From an uncultured Eggerthellaceae bacterium (GTDB taxonomy: Bacteria > Actinomycetota > Coriobacteriia > Coriobacteriales > Eggerthellaceae), in NCBI GenBank assembly GCA_902497215.1, contig CABVEH010000021.1:1-11267 (forward strand): DNA of 11,267 bases, in the 5' to 3' direction. The position numbers and the translations under genes were made by a program. Of the stretch, positions 1 through 7,972 are shown piece after piece. Positions within the stretch are counted from its first letter, which is position 1, and every line of letters starts with the position of its first letter. Below the pieces are notes generated by a model. That model did not search any database and was not told the origin of the DNA. It saw only the letters and a list, made by a program, of their open reading frames with translations.

Positions 1-171
1 CGTCGGGAAATTATAATCCCTCAAGCTTTCCGGGGCTTCCGCAATGCGGTTGCGTTTCCGGTGCAACAAGCCTTCTAGCAGGGAAAACCCAAGCACATGA
101 CAAAAATCACTACCGTTTTTCGGCGCGGTTGCGCACAATGCGGTCAGCAGGAATCGTTCCAGGAGGCTTGG
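1..171 (+). promoter_or_regulatory. Leader and possible promoter of the ABC exporter operon
   Basis: No convincing gene lies here. A perfect TATAAT is seen at 12-17, flanked by an imperfect palindrome (GGGA at 5-8, TCCC at 17-20). If it is a -10 box, transcription would start near 24 and leave a leader of about 150 nt. The matching -35 would fall before the window, so the promoter cannot be confirmed. A small inverted repeat, CCGCA-A-TGCGG, lies at 39-49. One frame is open from base 1 to a TAG at 76-78 and could be the last 25 codons of an upstream gene, but nothing in it is recognisable. The ABC ATPase frame is open back to an ATG at 97, but that start has no ribosome binding site. Confidence 0.35.
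161..166 (+). promoter_or_regulatory. Ribosome binding site deciding the ATPase start
   Basis: A perfect AGGAGG lies 5 nt before the ATG at 172. It selects that ATG over the one at 97. The 25 codons between them have clearly lower third-position GC than the gene body, which agrees with a non-coding leader. Confidence 0.85.
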
Positions 172-1107
172 ATGGAAATAGTCGACGTGAAGGACTTGGT
201 CAAATGCTATGGCAACACCATGGCCTTGGACCACTTCAACATGAAGATCGAGCAAGGGGAGGTCTTCGGACTTCTGGGCCCGAACGGAAGCGGCAAGTCC
301 ACGGCCATCAACTGCATACTCCAGCTGCTTACGTACGACAAGGGGTCGATCAGGCTGTTCGGCGAGCCGATGACCCCGACCAGCTACGACCTGAAGCGGC
401 GAATCGGAATAGTTCCGCAGAACGTCGCCGTGTTCGAGGAGCTGTCCGTGCGCGAGAACGTGGACTACTTCTGCGGGCTGTACGTGTCCGACTCGAAGCT
501 TCGCAAGGAGTACGTGGACGACGCCATCGAGTTCGTGGGCCTGAAGGATTACGCGAAGGCGCGTCCGCGCAAGCTCTCCGGCGGCCTTCTGCGAAGGCTC
601 AACATCGCCTGCGGAATCGCCCACAAGCCGGAGCTGGCGTTCTTCGACGAACCAACGGTGGCAGTCGATCCGCAAAGCAGGGCCTCCATACTTCAAGGGA
701 TACTCGACATGAACAAGGCGGGCACCACCGTCGTCTACACAAGCCATTACATGGAAGAGGTCGAGGAGATCTGCAGCCGCATCATGATCATGGACAAGGG
801 CCGCACTCTGGCGATCGGAACCAACACGCAGCTGAAGGTGATGACGGGCATCGGCGAGACCATAGAGGTGGACGTGCTGGAACTGCCCGAGGCGGCACGC
901 GCGAAGGTGGCCGGGTTGGACAGCGTGCAGCGGGCCGAATACGACGGCAAGACGCTGCACGTGGCCTGCGAGAGCGGACAGCACAACGTGTCGGACGTGC
1001 TGGAATGCCTGAAGCTGTTCGACGCGAAGCCAGGACGCATCTGGGCCGAGCCGCCGACGCTCAACGACGTGTTCCTGGAAATCACCGGACGCGAGCTGCG
1101 CGACTGA
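172..1107 (+). CDS. ABC-2 type exporter ATP-binding protein
   Basis: This is the cytoplasmic nucleotide-binding subunit (311 aa) that hydrolyses ATP to power the two permeases encoded just downstream. Visible motifs are the Walker A loop GPNGSGKST (36-44), the Q-loop glutamine Q83, the signature LSGGL (135-139), Walker B LAFFDEP with D159 and E160, and the switch histidine H192. The signature ends in Leu instead of the canonical Gln; this position varies in the ABC-2 drug-exporter group, so activity is still expected. Residues from about 228 form a C-terminal accessory domain ending in PPTLNDVFLEITGRELRD, the tail typical of DrrA/NodI-like exporter ATPases. The start at 172 is chosen for its AGGAGG. 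The stop is 12 nt before the first permease, so the three genes are very likely co-transcribed. The cargo cannot be told from sequence; drug, peptide or lipid efflux are the usual roles. Confidence 0.93.
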   Translation: MEIVDVKDLVKCYGNTMALDHFNMKIEQGEVFGLLGPNGSGKSTAINCILQLLTYDKGSIRLFGEPMTPTSYDLKRRIGIVPQNVAVFEELSVRENVDYFCGLYVSDSKLRKEYVDDAIEFVGLKDYAKARPRKLSGGLLRRLNIACGIAHKPELAFFDEPTVAVDPQSRASILQGILDMNKAGTTVVYTSHYMEEVEEICSRIMIMDKGRTLAIGTNTQLKVMTGIGETIEVDVLELPEAARAKVAGLDSVQRAEYDGKTLHVACESGQHNVSDVLECLKLFDAKPGRIWAEPPTLNDVFLEITGRELRD

Positions 1108-1119
1108 CGGGAGGGCGCC

Positions 1120-2319
1120 ATGGCCGACACTTTCAAGTACGTCTTCCTCTCCCTGGTCCGCAACAAGGGAATCCTCATATGGGCGCTTGCGTTCCCCATC
1201 GTGCTGTCGTGCTGCTTCATGGTCATGTTCCAGGGGCTTGACCAGCTTGCCCAAACCGAACCCACCCGGGTTGTGGTGGTGCAGGACGATGCCTACGACG
1301 ACTCGGACGCCTTCCGGCAGTTCGTCGACGCCGCGTCCGAAGGGGCCGATTCGCTGCTTTCCGCCACGTTTGCGGACACGCCCGAAGAGGCCGAGCGCCT
1401 GGTGAACGAATCCGCAAACGAGGACAGGCCGTATGCTGGCTATGTGACGGTAGGCACGGACGGCATGCCGACGGTTCACCTTCTTCCAGAGGACGGGTCT
1501 GCCTCTTCCGGCGTGAACAACGTGTACCAGGCGATACTCGTGCGGGTGATGGACGTGTTCTGCAGCAAGAGCCATATGATTCGCGAGCTTCTTGCGAAAG
1601 ACCCGCTGTTCTTGGCGGACCCATCGAACGTCGAGTCGGTGTTCCAGGTTTCGGACGTCACCCAGAAGACGAGCCTTACCGAGAACGCCCCGCGCGAGTC
1701 GGTTCGCTACTATTTCGCGCTGCTCGGGATGGCGGCGATGTTCGCAGCGCAGGGCTCGCTGCTGGCCGTTGGGGCATTGCTCCCCAACGCCAGCCCGCTG
1801 GGCGCGCGCAGGGCACTGGGCGGGATTTCGCGCATTCGCGCCCTTCTTGGATGCATCCTGGCCAGCTGGCTGGTGTCCTTCGGCTGCCTTGCCATCGCGT
1901 ACCTGTTCATCCGCTACGCCGCAGGGGTCGACTTCGGCAATCGCGACCTGCCATGCCTGGGCGTGCTCGCCGTGTCGTCGCTGATGTCGGTCGGGATGGG
2001 CGCGCTGATAGGAAGCATTCCCAAGGGGTCGATCGGCGCGAAGGCGGGGATACTTGCAGGGATAGCCTGCTTCGCCAGCCTGTTCGCCGGCCTTTATGGG
2101 GAACCCACCATGGATCTGGCGGACAGCGTGGCCGCAGCCTTCCCGGCGTCCCAGTACATAAATCCTGCGGTGCAGATATCCCAGGCCATGTTCTCCCTCA
2201 TGTACTACGAAAGCCTGGCGCCGTGCCTGCAGCACGTCTTGGTGCTGCTTGCGATGACAGCGGTCTTCTTCCTCGCGTCGGCGCGCTTCCTAGGAAGGCA
2301 GAGGTATGCAAGTCTTTAA
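1120..2319 (+). CDS. ABC-2 type exporter permease, first subunit
   Basis: This is an integral membrane subunit (399 aa) of the exporter energised by the upstream ATPase. The layout is that of ABC-2 permeases with a large outer domain: one membrane segment near 17-37, a hydrophilic extracytoplasmic domain of about 160 residues (40-195) rich in Asp and Glu, then hydrophobic segments near 197-220, 240-265, 278-299, 306-325 and 369-388. The short basic stretch between segments 2 and 3 (GARRALGGISRIR) is the cytoplasmic loop expected to contact the ATPase. A GGGAGG at 1109-1114, 5 nt before the ATG, supports the start. The reading frame overlaps the next permease by 14 nt, which suggests translational coupling and a fixed subunit ratio. 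The family call rests on topology and context, not on a diagnostic motif. Substrate unknown. Confidence 0.85.
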   Translation: MADTFKYVFLSLVRNKGILIWALAFPIVLSCCFMVMFQGLDQLAQTEPTRVVVVQDDAYDDSDAFRQFVDAASEGADSLLSATFADTPEEAERLVNESANEDRPYAGYVTVGTDGMPTVHLLPEDGSASSGVNNVYQAILVRVMDVFCSKSHMIRELLAKDPLFLADPSNVESVFQVSDVTQKTSLTENAPRESVRYYFALLGMAAMFAAQGSLLAVGALLPNASPLGARRALGGISRIRALLGCILASWLVSFGCLAIAYLFIRYAAGVDFGNRDLPCLGVLAVSSLMSVGMGALIGSIPKGSIGAKAGILAGIACFASLFAGLYGEPTMDLADSVAAAFPASQYINPAVQISQAMFSLMYYESLAPCLQHVLVLLAMTAVFFLASARFLGRQRYASL

Positions 2320-3532
2320 ATGTGCACTGAAGCTGGCGTTGAGGCGCCCTGCGTACTTCATCATCTATGGGCTGGGCCTGTCGCTCATGGCGGTGTTCAT
2401 AGCAGGAAGCCTGGCAACCTCGACCCCGCAAGGGGAATACGAGCCCTATGACTGCGACTTCGCGGTCATAGACCGCGACGGCAGCCCGGTGTCTGCCGGC
2501 ATGGAGGAGATGCTGCGGTCCCAGGGCACGCAGGTGGAAGTAGAAGATTCCGAGCTTGCCATGCAGGACGCCGTCGCAAAGGGCGCGGTTTCGTACATGC
2601 TCGTCATCCCCGATGGCTATGGCGAAGACTTCCGGCAGGCTGCAGTGGAAGGCCGCGAACTTCCCGAGATGGAATGCATCTACAGCTATTACTCGGCGGA
2701 AGGCTCGCTTGTGGACGCCGCGCTTTCAGACTACGCGTCGTCGCTCGCCGCCTTCATGAAGGCCATGCCGGACGCCGACGTGGAGGAGGCGGTCCGCCTG
2801 GCGAAGGAAGCCTCGGACGCCAACGCCGACGTGCAGATGATCCCTCGAAGCGACGGCGCTGCCCTGACGGACCAGTTCGTGTCCTTCCTGCAGTTCGACA
2901 TGTACGTCTACTTCGCGGGCGTGATAGTGTGCGTTGGACTGATGCTGTGCAACCTCAACCGCACGGACGTGCGCAGGCGCAACTTCTCGTCGCCGGTCAG
3001 CTACATGTCGTACAGCCTGCAGACGGGGCTTGCCTGCGTGGTTTTGACGCTGGTCTTCTGGGCGTTGACCGTCGTGTTGGGCATAGCCTGTTTCCCGGAA
3101 TCGTTCGGGGCTATTCCGGTGCCTGGAAAGCTGCTGGTCCTGGTCGTGCCGGCCTTGTTCGCGCTGATTCCGTTGGGCGTCGCCTTCATGCTTGGCCAGA
3201 CCAACACGGGTGAGATGACGATGAACGCGTTCGGGAACATATTGGGTCTGGTCCTGTCATTCTTCGGCGGCGTGTGGATACCGCTCGACCTGATGAGCCC
3301 CCAGGTCGTCTCGATTGCCCATCTTCTTCCGGGCTTCTGGTACACCGACGCGCTGTCGCGTGCGGCGAACTTCGATGGAAGCATGCAAGCGTTAGCCGCC
3401 ATAGGGGTTGACGTGGGCGTTATCGTCCTGTTCGCCGTGGCCGTGTTCGCTGCGGGGATGGCCATAGGACGCATGCGCAGGCAGACGTCGGACGCTGGCG
3501 GCAACGCCGCAGCCGAGGTAGCCATCGCGTAG
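2306..3532 (+). CDS. ABC-2 type exporter permease, second subunit
   Basis: This is the second membrane subunit (408 aa), with the same plan as its upstream partner: a membrane segment near 17-37, an extracytoplasmic domain of about 160 residues (38-197), then segments near 198-217, 238-262, 276-297, 305-325 and 362-388. The stretch GGVWIPLDLMSPQVVSIAHLLP (321-342) resembles the conserved 'G...P...P..........LP' region of ABC-2 permeases of the YhgE/DrrB kind. This subunit therefore gives the firmer family assignment. The start lies within the end of the previous gene, with an AGAGG just upstream. The C-terminal 20 residues are polar and Ala-rich, with no motif. Two dissimilar permeases with one ATPase suggest a heterodimeric channel. 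The gene ends 9 nt from the stop of the convergent coaD. Confidence 0.87.
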   Translation: MQVFKCALKLALRRPAYFIIYGLGLSLMAVFIAGSLATSTPQGEYEPYDCDFAVIDRDGSPVSAGMEEMLRSQGTQVEVEDSELAMQDAVAKGAVSYMLVIPDGYGEDFRQAAVEGRELPEMECIYSYYSAEGSLVDAALSDYASSLAAFMKAMPDADVEEAVRLAKEASDANADVQMIPRSDGAALTDQFVSFLQFDMYVYFAGVIVCVGLMLCNLNRTDVRRRNFSSPVSYMSYSLQTGLACVVLTLVFWALTVVLGIACFPESFGAIPVPGKLLVLVVPALFALIPLGVAFMLGQTNTGEMTMNAFGNILGLVLSFFGGVWIPLDLMSPQVVSIAHLLPGFWYTDALSRAANFDGSMQALAAIGVDVGVIVLFAVAVFAAGMAIGRMRRQTSDAGGNAAAEVAIA

Positions 3533-3541
3533 ACCGCTGCA

Positions 3542-4024
3542 CTACATGTCCGAGAACTTGAGCCTCAGCGCCTCGGCGACCTCGGGCGTGACGAACTTCG
3601 ACACGTCGCCGCCGAGCGCGGCAAGCTCGCGCACTATCGACGACGAAAGGTACATGTATTCCGGAGGGCTCATGATGAACGTGGTCTCCAGCCTGTAGTC
3701 GAGCTGCTGGTTTATCGCGTTCATCTGGAACTCGTACTCGAAGTCGGTGATGGCGCGCAGCCCCTTCACCACGACGCTGACGCCCATCTTCCTGGCGAAG
3801 TCGACCAGCAGCCCGTCGAAGCTGATTACGCGCACGTTGTCCATGTGCGCCGTGGCCTGCTTGGCAAGCTCGGTGCGCTCCTCGGTGCTGAACAACGTGT
3901 GCTTGGGCGTAGATTCGGCAACGGCCACGATGACTTCGTCCATCAGCGTGGAGGCGCGGCTGATGATGTCCAGGTGCCCGTAGGTTATCGGGTCGAAAGT
4001 GCCGGGAGTCAATGCGATCGTCAT
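3542..4024 (-). CDS. coaD: Phosphopantetheine adenylyltransferase
   Basis: This cytoplasmic enzyme transfers AMP from ATP to 4'-phosphopantetheine to give dephospho-CoA, the penultimate step of coenzyme A synthesis. At 160 aa it is the standard length. Nucleotidyltransferase motifs are intact: the N-terminal strand and loop ALTPGTFDPITYGH with the HIGH-type YGH at 15-17, K41 in STPKHTLF, KGLRAITDFEYEFQMN (87-102) for phosphopantetheine binding, and SSSIVRE (127-133), the counterpart of the ISSTxxR motif. AGGAG overlaps the hypD stop codon and sits 5 nt before the ATG, so translation should be coupled to hypD. The frame stays open far upstream through hypD, but those codons are a shadow. It appears to be the last gene of the pgi-hypFCD operon. 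The placement is unusual, because CoA synthesis has no known direct link to hydrogenase maturation. Confidence 0.96.
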   Translation of the reverse strand: MTIALTPGTFDPITYGHLDIISRASTLMDEVIVAVAESTPKHTLFSTEERTELAKQATAHMDNVRVISFDGLLVDFARKMGVSVVVKGLRAITDFEYEFQMNAINQQLDYRLETTFIMSPPEYMYLSSSIVRELAALGGDVSKFVTPEVAEALRLKFSDM

Positions 4025-4032
4025 GTCGGCTC

Positions 4033-5115
4033 CTAGTAGTAGCGATAGTATGCGGCGCAGGCGCCTTCGCTTGACACCATGCACGGACCGATGGGGTTTT
4101 CGGGCGAGCATGCCTTGCGGAACAGGGGGCAGTCGGCCGGCGTGATGATGCCGCGCAGCACGTCGCCGCATCGGCAGCCTGCGTGTTCCACGGTGGGCTC
4201 CACTTCGGGCGCAAGGCGCCTCATGGCGTCGAAGGCGGCGTATTCGTCGCGTATCTTGTAGCCGCTTCCCGGGATTTCGCCTATGCCGCGCCAGTTGGCG
4301 GGCACGGTTTCGAACACTTCGTCGATGGCCGCAAGCGCGGTGGGGTTGCCTTCCTGCATGACGCCGCGGCTGTACGCTATCTCGATGTCGGCGCGCCCCT
4401 CGGCTATCTGCCGCATAATCATCGCGATGCCCTGCAGCATGTCGTTGGGCTCGAACCCGGTAATGACGCCGGGGATGCCGTAACGTTCCGCCAGGAAGCG
4501 GTAAGGCTCGGCGCCGATGATAGTGGAGACGTGCCCCGGCAGGATGAGTGCGTCCACCTTCAGTTCGGGGTCGTTCACTATGGCTTCCAGCGCCCCCGGC
4601 ATGTTCTTGTGGGCGGCGTAGACGCTGAAGTTCTGCAGCCCGGCCGCGGCTGCGCGCTTGATGGCCATCGCCACCAGAGGCGTGGTGGTCTCGAACCCGA
4701 CGCCTACGAACACAACCTGCGACTCGGGGTTCTCCTGAGCTATGCGCAGCGCGTCCAGAGGCGAGTAGACTATGCGCACGTCGGCGCCGTTCGCCTGCTC
4801 GGCCAGAAGGCTTGAAGTGGAGCCTGGCACGCGCGTCATGTCGCCGAACGTGGTGATGATGACGCCGGGGATGCGTGCCAGCGCGATCACCTTGTCGATG
4901 TCGTGGTTGGACGTGACGCACACCGGGCATCCCGGCCCTGACGCCAGCTTCACGTTGTCGGGCATCAGCGACCGTATCCCGTTGCGTGCGATGGACACGG
5001 TGTGGGTCCCGCACACCTCCATAAGTGTGACCTGGCGGTCGGTCGGGGCGAACGTGCGGATGGACTCCACGAGCCCCTTCGCAAGCTGCGGGTCTTTGAA
5101 TGCGGAAAGGTCCAT
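4033..5115 (-). CDS. hypD: [NiFe]-hydrogenase maturation protein HypD
   Basis: HypD is the iron-sulfur scaffold on which, together with HypC, the Fe(CN)2CO unit of [NiFe]-hydrogenases is built. At 360 aa it is close to the usual length (about 370). Conserved features are all present: EVCGTHT with C35, GPGCPVC with C63 and C66 (the redox and iron-binding thiols), GFETTTP (140-146), LPGHVS (192-197), and a C-terminal cysteine set (C314, C316, C329, C336, C345, C353) that supplies the [4Fe-4S] ligands. The ATG follows the hypC stop by only 3 nt and has a weak ribosome binding site, so translation is probably coupled to hypC. hypE, which commonly follows hypD, is absent here; coaD takes that position. 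Confidence 0.97.
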   Translation of the reverse strand: MDLSAFKDPQLAKGLVESIRTFAPTDRQVTLMEVCGTHTVSIARNGIRSLMPDNVKLASGPGCPVCVTSNHDIDKVIALARIPGVIITTFGDMTRVPGSTSSLLAEQANGADVRIVYSPLDALRIAQENPESQVVFVGVGFETTTPLVAMAIKRAAAAGLQNFSVYAAHKNMPGALEAIVNDPELKVDALILPGHVSTIIGAEPYRFLAERYGIPGVITGFEPNDMLQGIAMIMRQIAEGRADIEIAYSRGVMQEGNPTALAAIDEVFETVPANWRGIGEIPGSGYKIRDEYAAFDAMRRLAPEVEPTVEHAGCRCGDVLRGIITPADCPLFRKACSPENPIGPCMVSSEGACAAYYRYY

Positions 5116-5118
5116 GCG

Positions 5119-5424
5119 CTACAGCTCTTCGGCCAGCGAGGCCAACGTGGCCTGCATGCTAGGCTGCTGGGGGCTTGGCGATCCGGCCGCGCCCATCTCC
5201 TCGTCGGCCAGTTCGGGGAACTGCTTGATGAGGTCGATGGTTTCCTGGGCGAACTGCTCGTCGACCACCTCTATGGCGAACCCGGCATGCACGAGCACGT
5301 AGCTTCCCACCTCGGCCTGAGGCGTCAGGTCGGTCGAGATCTCGCGGGTGGCTCCCAGTATGTCGACGGTTGCAAGGCCGTCTTCGCCGAACTCGACGAT
5401 CTTCGCAGGTATTGCAAGGCACAT
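5119..5424 (-). CDS. hypC: [NiFe]-hydrogenase maturation chaperone HypC
   Basis: HypC is the small chaperone that binds HypD, carries the Fe(CN)2CO group and delivers it to the hydrogenase large-subunit precursor. The start is fixed by the obligatory N-terminus MCLAIPAKIV: after Met removal, Cys2 is the ligand-binding residue, so the longer reading frame beginning at 5472 is wrong. Family signs include DILGATREIS (21-30) and YVLVHAGFAI with H46. The OB-fold core ends near residue 72. The remaining 29 residues are a Pro/Ser/Gln-rich linker plus a short helical tail, making the protein 101 aa against roughly 75-90 for most HypC. The gap to hypF is 5 nt and to hypD 3 nt. Confidence 0.96.
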   Translation of the reverse strand: MCLAIPAKIVEFGEDGLATVDILGATREISTDLTPQAEVGSYVLVHAGFAIEVVDEQFAQETIDLIKQFPELADEEMGAAGSPSPQQPSMQATLASLAEEL

Positions 5425-5429
5425 GATGT

Positions 5430-7964
5430 TTACGCGTCCTGGTCCTCTTCGATTGCAAGGTTTCGTGCCCATGCTATCACGGCTTCACCGAAAGACACGC
5501 AGCCATCGTTGGGCGGAAGCTCCCGGTTGATGGCGACGGTGAATCCGGCCTGTTCGAGCTGCGCCAGCGCGTTTTCCACCAGGTAGCGGTTCATGAAAAC
5601 TCCACCCGACAGCGCGATCTTGCGAACGTCGTACAGGGCCAGCGAAAGCTGGGCGGCCTGCACGATGGCGTTCACGAAGGCGTTGTGGAAGCGCTTGGAT
5701 ATCGCGGGAATCGCGACGCCTGCCTGAAGGTCGTCTAGAAGCGAGCGGAACGCGGGCGCCGCATCGAACAGCAGCACCGACGTGTCATGCGCGGTCGAGG
5801 TTTCCGTGGCGACGTTCTTCACGACGTCTATGACGTAGGCGTCAGGAACGCCGTCCTCGGCGTCGCTGGCCTTCGTGCCCGGCATTCCGTGCGCGATTCC
5901 GTCCCAAAGGGCGGCTTCCAGCATTATCGCCGGCTCGCCTTCGTAGGTTGGCTCGGTGCAGATTCCCAGAAGCGCGCTGGCGGCGTCGAACAGGCGCCCG
6001 ACCGACGACGTGACCGGCGTGTTTATGCCCCGGTCGATCATCGTCTCGAAGTTCGCGCACTTGTCTTCGCCCAGGGCCTCGCGCAGCTTCGCAGCCCCCG
6101 GATGGTCCAGCAGGTCGAATTCCCAAAGCACGCCGAACGCCATCTGCAGGGGGTGCTTCACGGCGGCCGCCCCGCCAGGCATCGGCACGTACGCGAAGTT
6201 CATGAAGCGCTCGAAGTCGCTTTCGTTGGACATGAGCACCTCGCCGCCCCATATGTTGCCGTCGGCCCCGTACCCGGTTCCATCGAAGGCGATCCCGCAG
6301 ACCGCCTCGTCGGAAGGAAGGCCGTTCTCGGCGATGACCGACGCGACGTGCGCGTGGTGGTGCTGTACTTCGACAAGGGGAAGTGGTGGCTGGTGCAGGG
6401 CGCTTTGCTCGTGCGCCCACTTGCTGGTTATGTATTCGGGATGCAGGTCGCATGCCAGCTCGGTGGCATGCAGGTCGAACAGCTGCTCGTAGCGCTGCTT
6501 CGCCTCGACCCAGGCGTCGAACGTGTCGGCGTCCTCCATGTCGCCGATGTGCTGCGACACGAATGCCTGGGCGGCATCGCCTTCGTTACGCAGGAAGCAG
6601 AAGGTGTTCTTCTGCTCGGGGCCTGCGGCGAAGATGGTCGCGTTGCCTTCGCCTTCCGCGACCGCGGCATTGGCTGTGCCGGACCCTCTCACCTCGATGG
6701 CGGCCGGCGCGTAGCCTCGTGCGCGCCTGATCATCTGCACGGTTTCCCCCGCGCTTCCGGCGCGGATCACGCGCACCACCGAGTCGTCGAAGCGGGTCAG
6801 TATCTCGCGGTCGTTTCCGACGAACGCGTCCGCGATGCCGCCAAGCTGCTCGTACGCCACGTCGTCCTTGATGCATATGGGCTCGTCGTGCATGTTCCCG
6901 CTGGTCATCACAAGCATCGGTGGAAGCGCGCCGTTACGGGCCGCTTTGTCGTCGGCCGTCTCTCTTTCGCAAGCTTTCGCGAAGTCGTGAAGCAGCAGGT
7001 GCTGTAGCGGCGTGTAGGGGAGCATCACCCCCAGCTCGGGAAGCCCGTCGGCCAAGCCTTCGGCAAGAGGCGCGTCCATCTGCTTGCGCAGCAGCACGAT
7101 GGGTCGCGCCGCGCCTTCCAGCACGGCCGCTTCCTCAACGCCCACTTCACAAACCTGCCGCACCTCGTCCAAGCCGGGCATCATGACGGCGAACGCCTTG
7201 CCGTAGCGGTGCTTGCGTTCGCGCAGGCGCGCGATGGCTTCCGGGTTGCGCGCGTCGCACGCCAAGTGGAAGCCGCCGAGCCCCTTCACGGCAAGAATCT
7301 TCCCGTCGAGCAGCATGGCCACGGCCTCGGCCAGGATGTCGTCCGACTCCTCGCGCGTGTTTCCCCAGCGCACGGTCTTGCCGTCGTCGGTGCTGAAACT
7401 GATGTGTGGCCCACACTGGAAACACGCATTCGGTTGCGCGTGGAAGCGCCTGTCGGAAGGGTCGTCGTATTCATGCTGGCACGCCTCGCACATCTGGAAG
7501 TCGCGCATCGACGTGCGTGCGCGGTCGTAGGGGAGTTCTTCGATGATGGTGAAGCGAGGCCCGCAGTTCGTGCAGTTGATGAACGGGTAGCGGTACCTGC
7601 GGTCGGCCGGATCGAACAGCTCGCGTGCGCAGTCGGCGCAAGTCGCCAGGTCGGGCGACACGAACGTGGCCTCTTCCGCGTCGCCTTCGTCGGAGGCGCG
7701 GATCTCGAAGGTGTCAAAGGGCTCGAGCGGCACCTCCTTCATCTCGATCTCGGTCACCTGGGCCGCGGCGGGCGCGTTTTCCGATATCTCCATGACGAAC
7801 TCGTCGAGCAGCTTCTCCTCGCCTTCGGCGCGTATGTGCACCCCGTCCGCAGCGTTAAGCACCCAGCCGTTGATCAGGTACTTCTTCGCCAGCCGGTAAA
7901 CGAAGGGGCGGAAACCCACCCCTTGCACTATTCCCTTCACATGGATGTCTAAAGCTTCGACCAT
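5430..7964 (-). CDS. hypF: Carbamoyltransferase HypF
   Basis: HypF uses carbamoyl phosphate and ATP to make carbamoyl-AMP and transfers the carbamoyl group to the C-terminal cysteine of HypE, the precursor of the hydrogenase cyanide ligands. All domains are intact in 844 aa. An acylphosphatase domain (about 4-90) has VQGVGFR with R19 and N37. Two zinc fingers have cysteines at 109, 112, 131, 134, 159, 162, 181 and 184, the exact HypF spacing. A YrdC-like domain (about 205-415) includes KGLGGFHLACDA. A Kae1-like carbamoyltransferase domain has HHHAH (535-539), AFDGTGYGADGN (559-570) and SGGVFMN (786-792). It is longer than the usual 750-770 aa, mainly through polar stretches near 331-347, 424-441 and 690-727. 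Translation starts at the ATG at 7964, 5 nt after AAGGG that overlaps the pgi stop. The frame remains open upstream to 8333, but that part overlaps pgi and is not HypF-like. Confidence 0.97.
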   Translation of the reverse strand: MVEALDIHVKGIVQGVGFRPFVYRLAKKYLINGWVLNAADGVHIRAEGEEKLLDEFVMEISENAPAAAQVTEIEMKEVPLEPFDTFEIRASDEGDAEEATFVSPDLATCADCARELFDPADRRYRYPFINCTNCGPRFTIIEELPYDRARTSMRDFQMCEACQHEYDDPSDRRFHAQPNACFQCGPHISFSTDDGKTVRWGNTREESDDILAEAVAMLLDGKILAVKGLGGFHLACDARNPEAIARLRERKHRYGKAFAVMMPGLDEVRQVCEVGVEEAAVLEGAARPIVLLRKQMDAPLAEGLADGLPELGVMLPYTPLQHLLLHDFAKACERETADDKAARNGALPPMLVMTSGNMHDEPICIKDDVAYEQLGGIADAFVGNDREILTRFDDSVVRVIRAGSAGETVQMIRRARGYAPAAIEVRGSGTANAAVAEGEGNATIFAAGPEQKNTFCFLRNEGDAAQAFVSQHIGDMEDADTFDAWVEAKQRYEQLFDLHATELACDLHPEYITSKWAHEQSALHQPPLPLVEVQHHHAHVASVIAENGLPSDEAVCGIAFDGTGYGADGNIWGGEVLMSNESDFERFMNFAYVPMPGGAAAVKHPLQMAFGVLWEFDLLDHPGAAKLREALGEDKCANFETMIDRGINTPVTSSVGRLFDAASALLGICTEPTYEGEPAIMLEAALWDGIAHGMPGTKASDAEDGVPDAYVIDVVKNVATETSTAHDTSVLLFDAAPAFRSLLDDLQAGVAIPAISKRFHNAFVNAIVQAAQLSLALYDVRKIALSGGVFMNRYLVENALAQLEQAGFTVAINRELPPNDGCVSFGEAVIAWARNLAIEEDQDA

Positions 7965-7972
7965 TCGAGCCC

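Noticed and set aside
39..49. CCGCA-A-TGCGG inverted repeat as a terminator or operator.
   Set aside because: The stem is only 5 bp with a one-base centre and no T-run; such repeats are expected by chance in GC-rich DNA.
97..171. N-terminal extension of the ABC ATPase from the ATG at 97.
   Set aside because: There is no ribosome binding site at 97, third-position GC is lower than in the gene, and the ATG at 172 has a perfect AGGAGG at 5 nt and begins exactly at the ATPase fold.
129..1241. 370-codon plus-strand frame overlapping the ABC ATPase.
   Set aside because: It is a frame-shifted reading of a gene with all ABC motifs, and its composition is Arg/Gly/His-rich, typical of a shadow.
4025..5014. 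Upstream extension of coaD through hypD suggesting a fusion protein.
   Set aside because: It is an out-of-frame reading of hypD; CoaD is complete from 4024 with its own ribosome binding site.
5787..7007. Long plus-strand frame of 406 codons opposite hypF.
   Set aside because: It lies antisense to intact HypF, has no recognisable fold or start signal, and is the usual by-product of high third-position GC.
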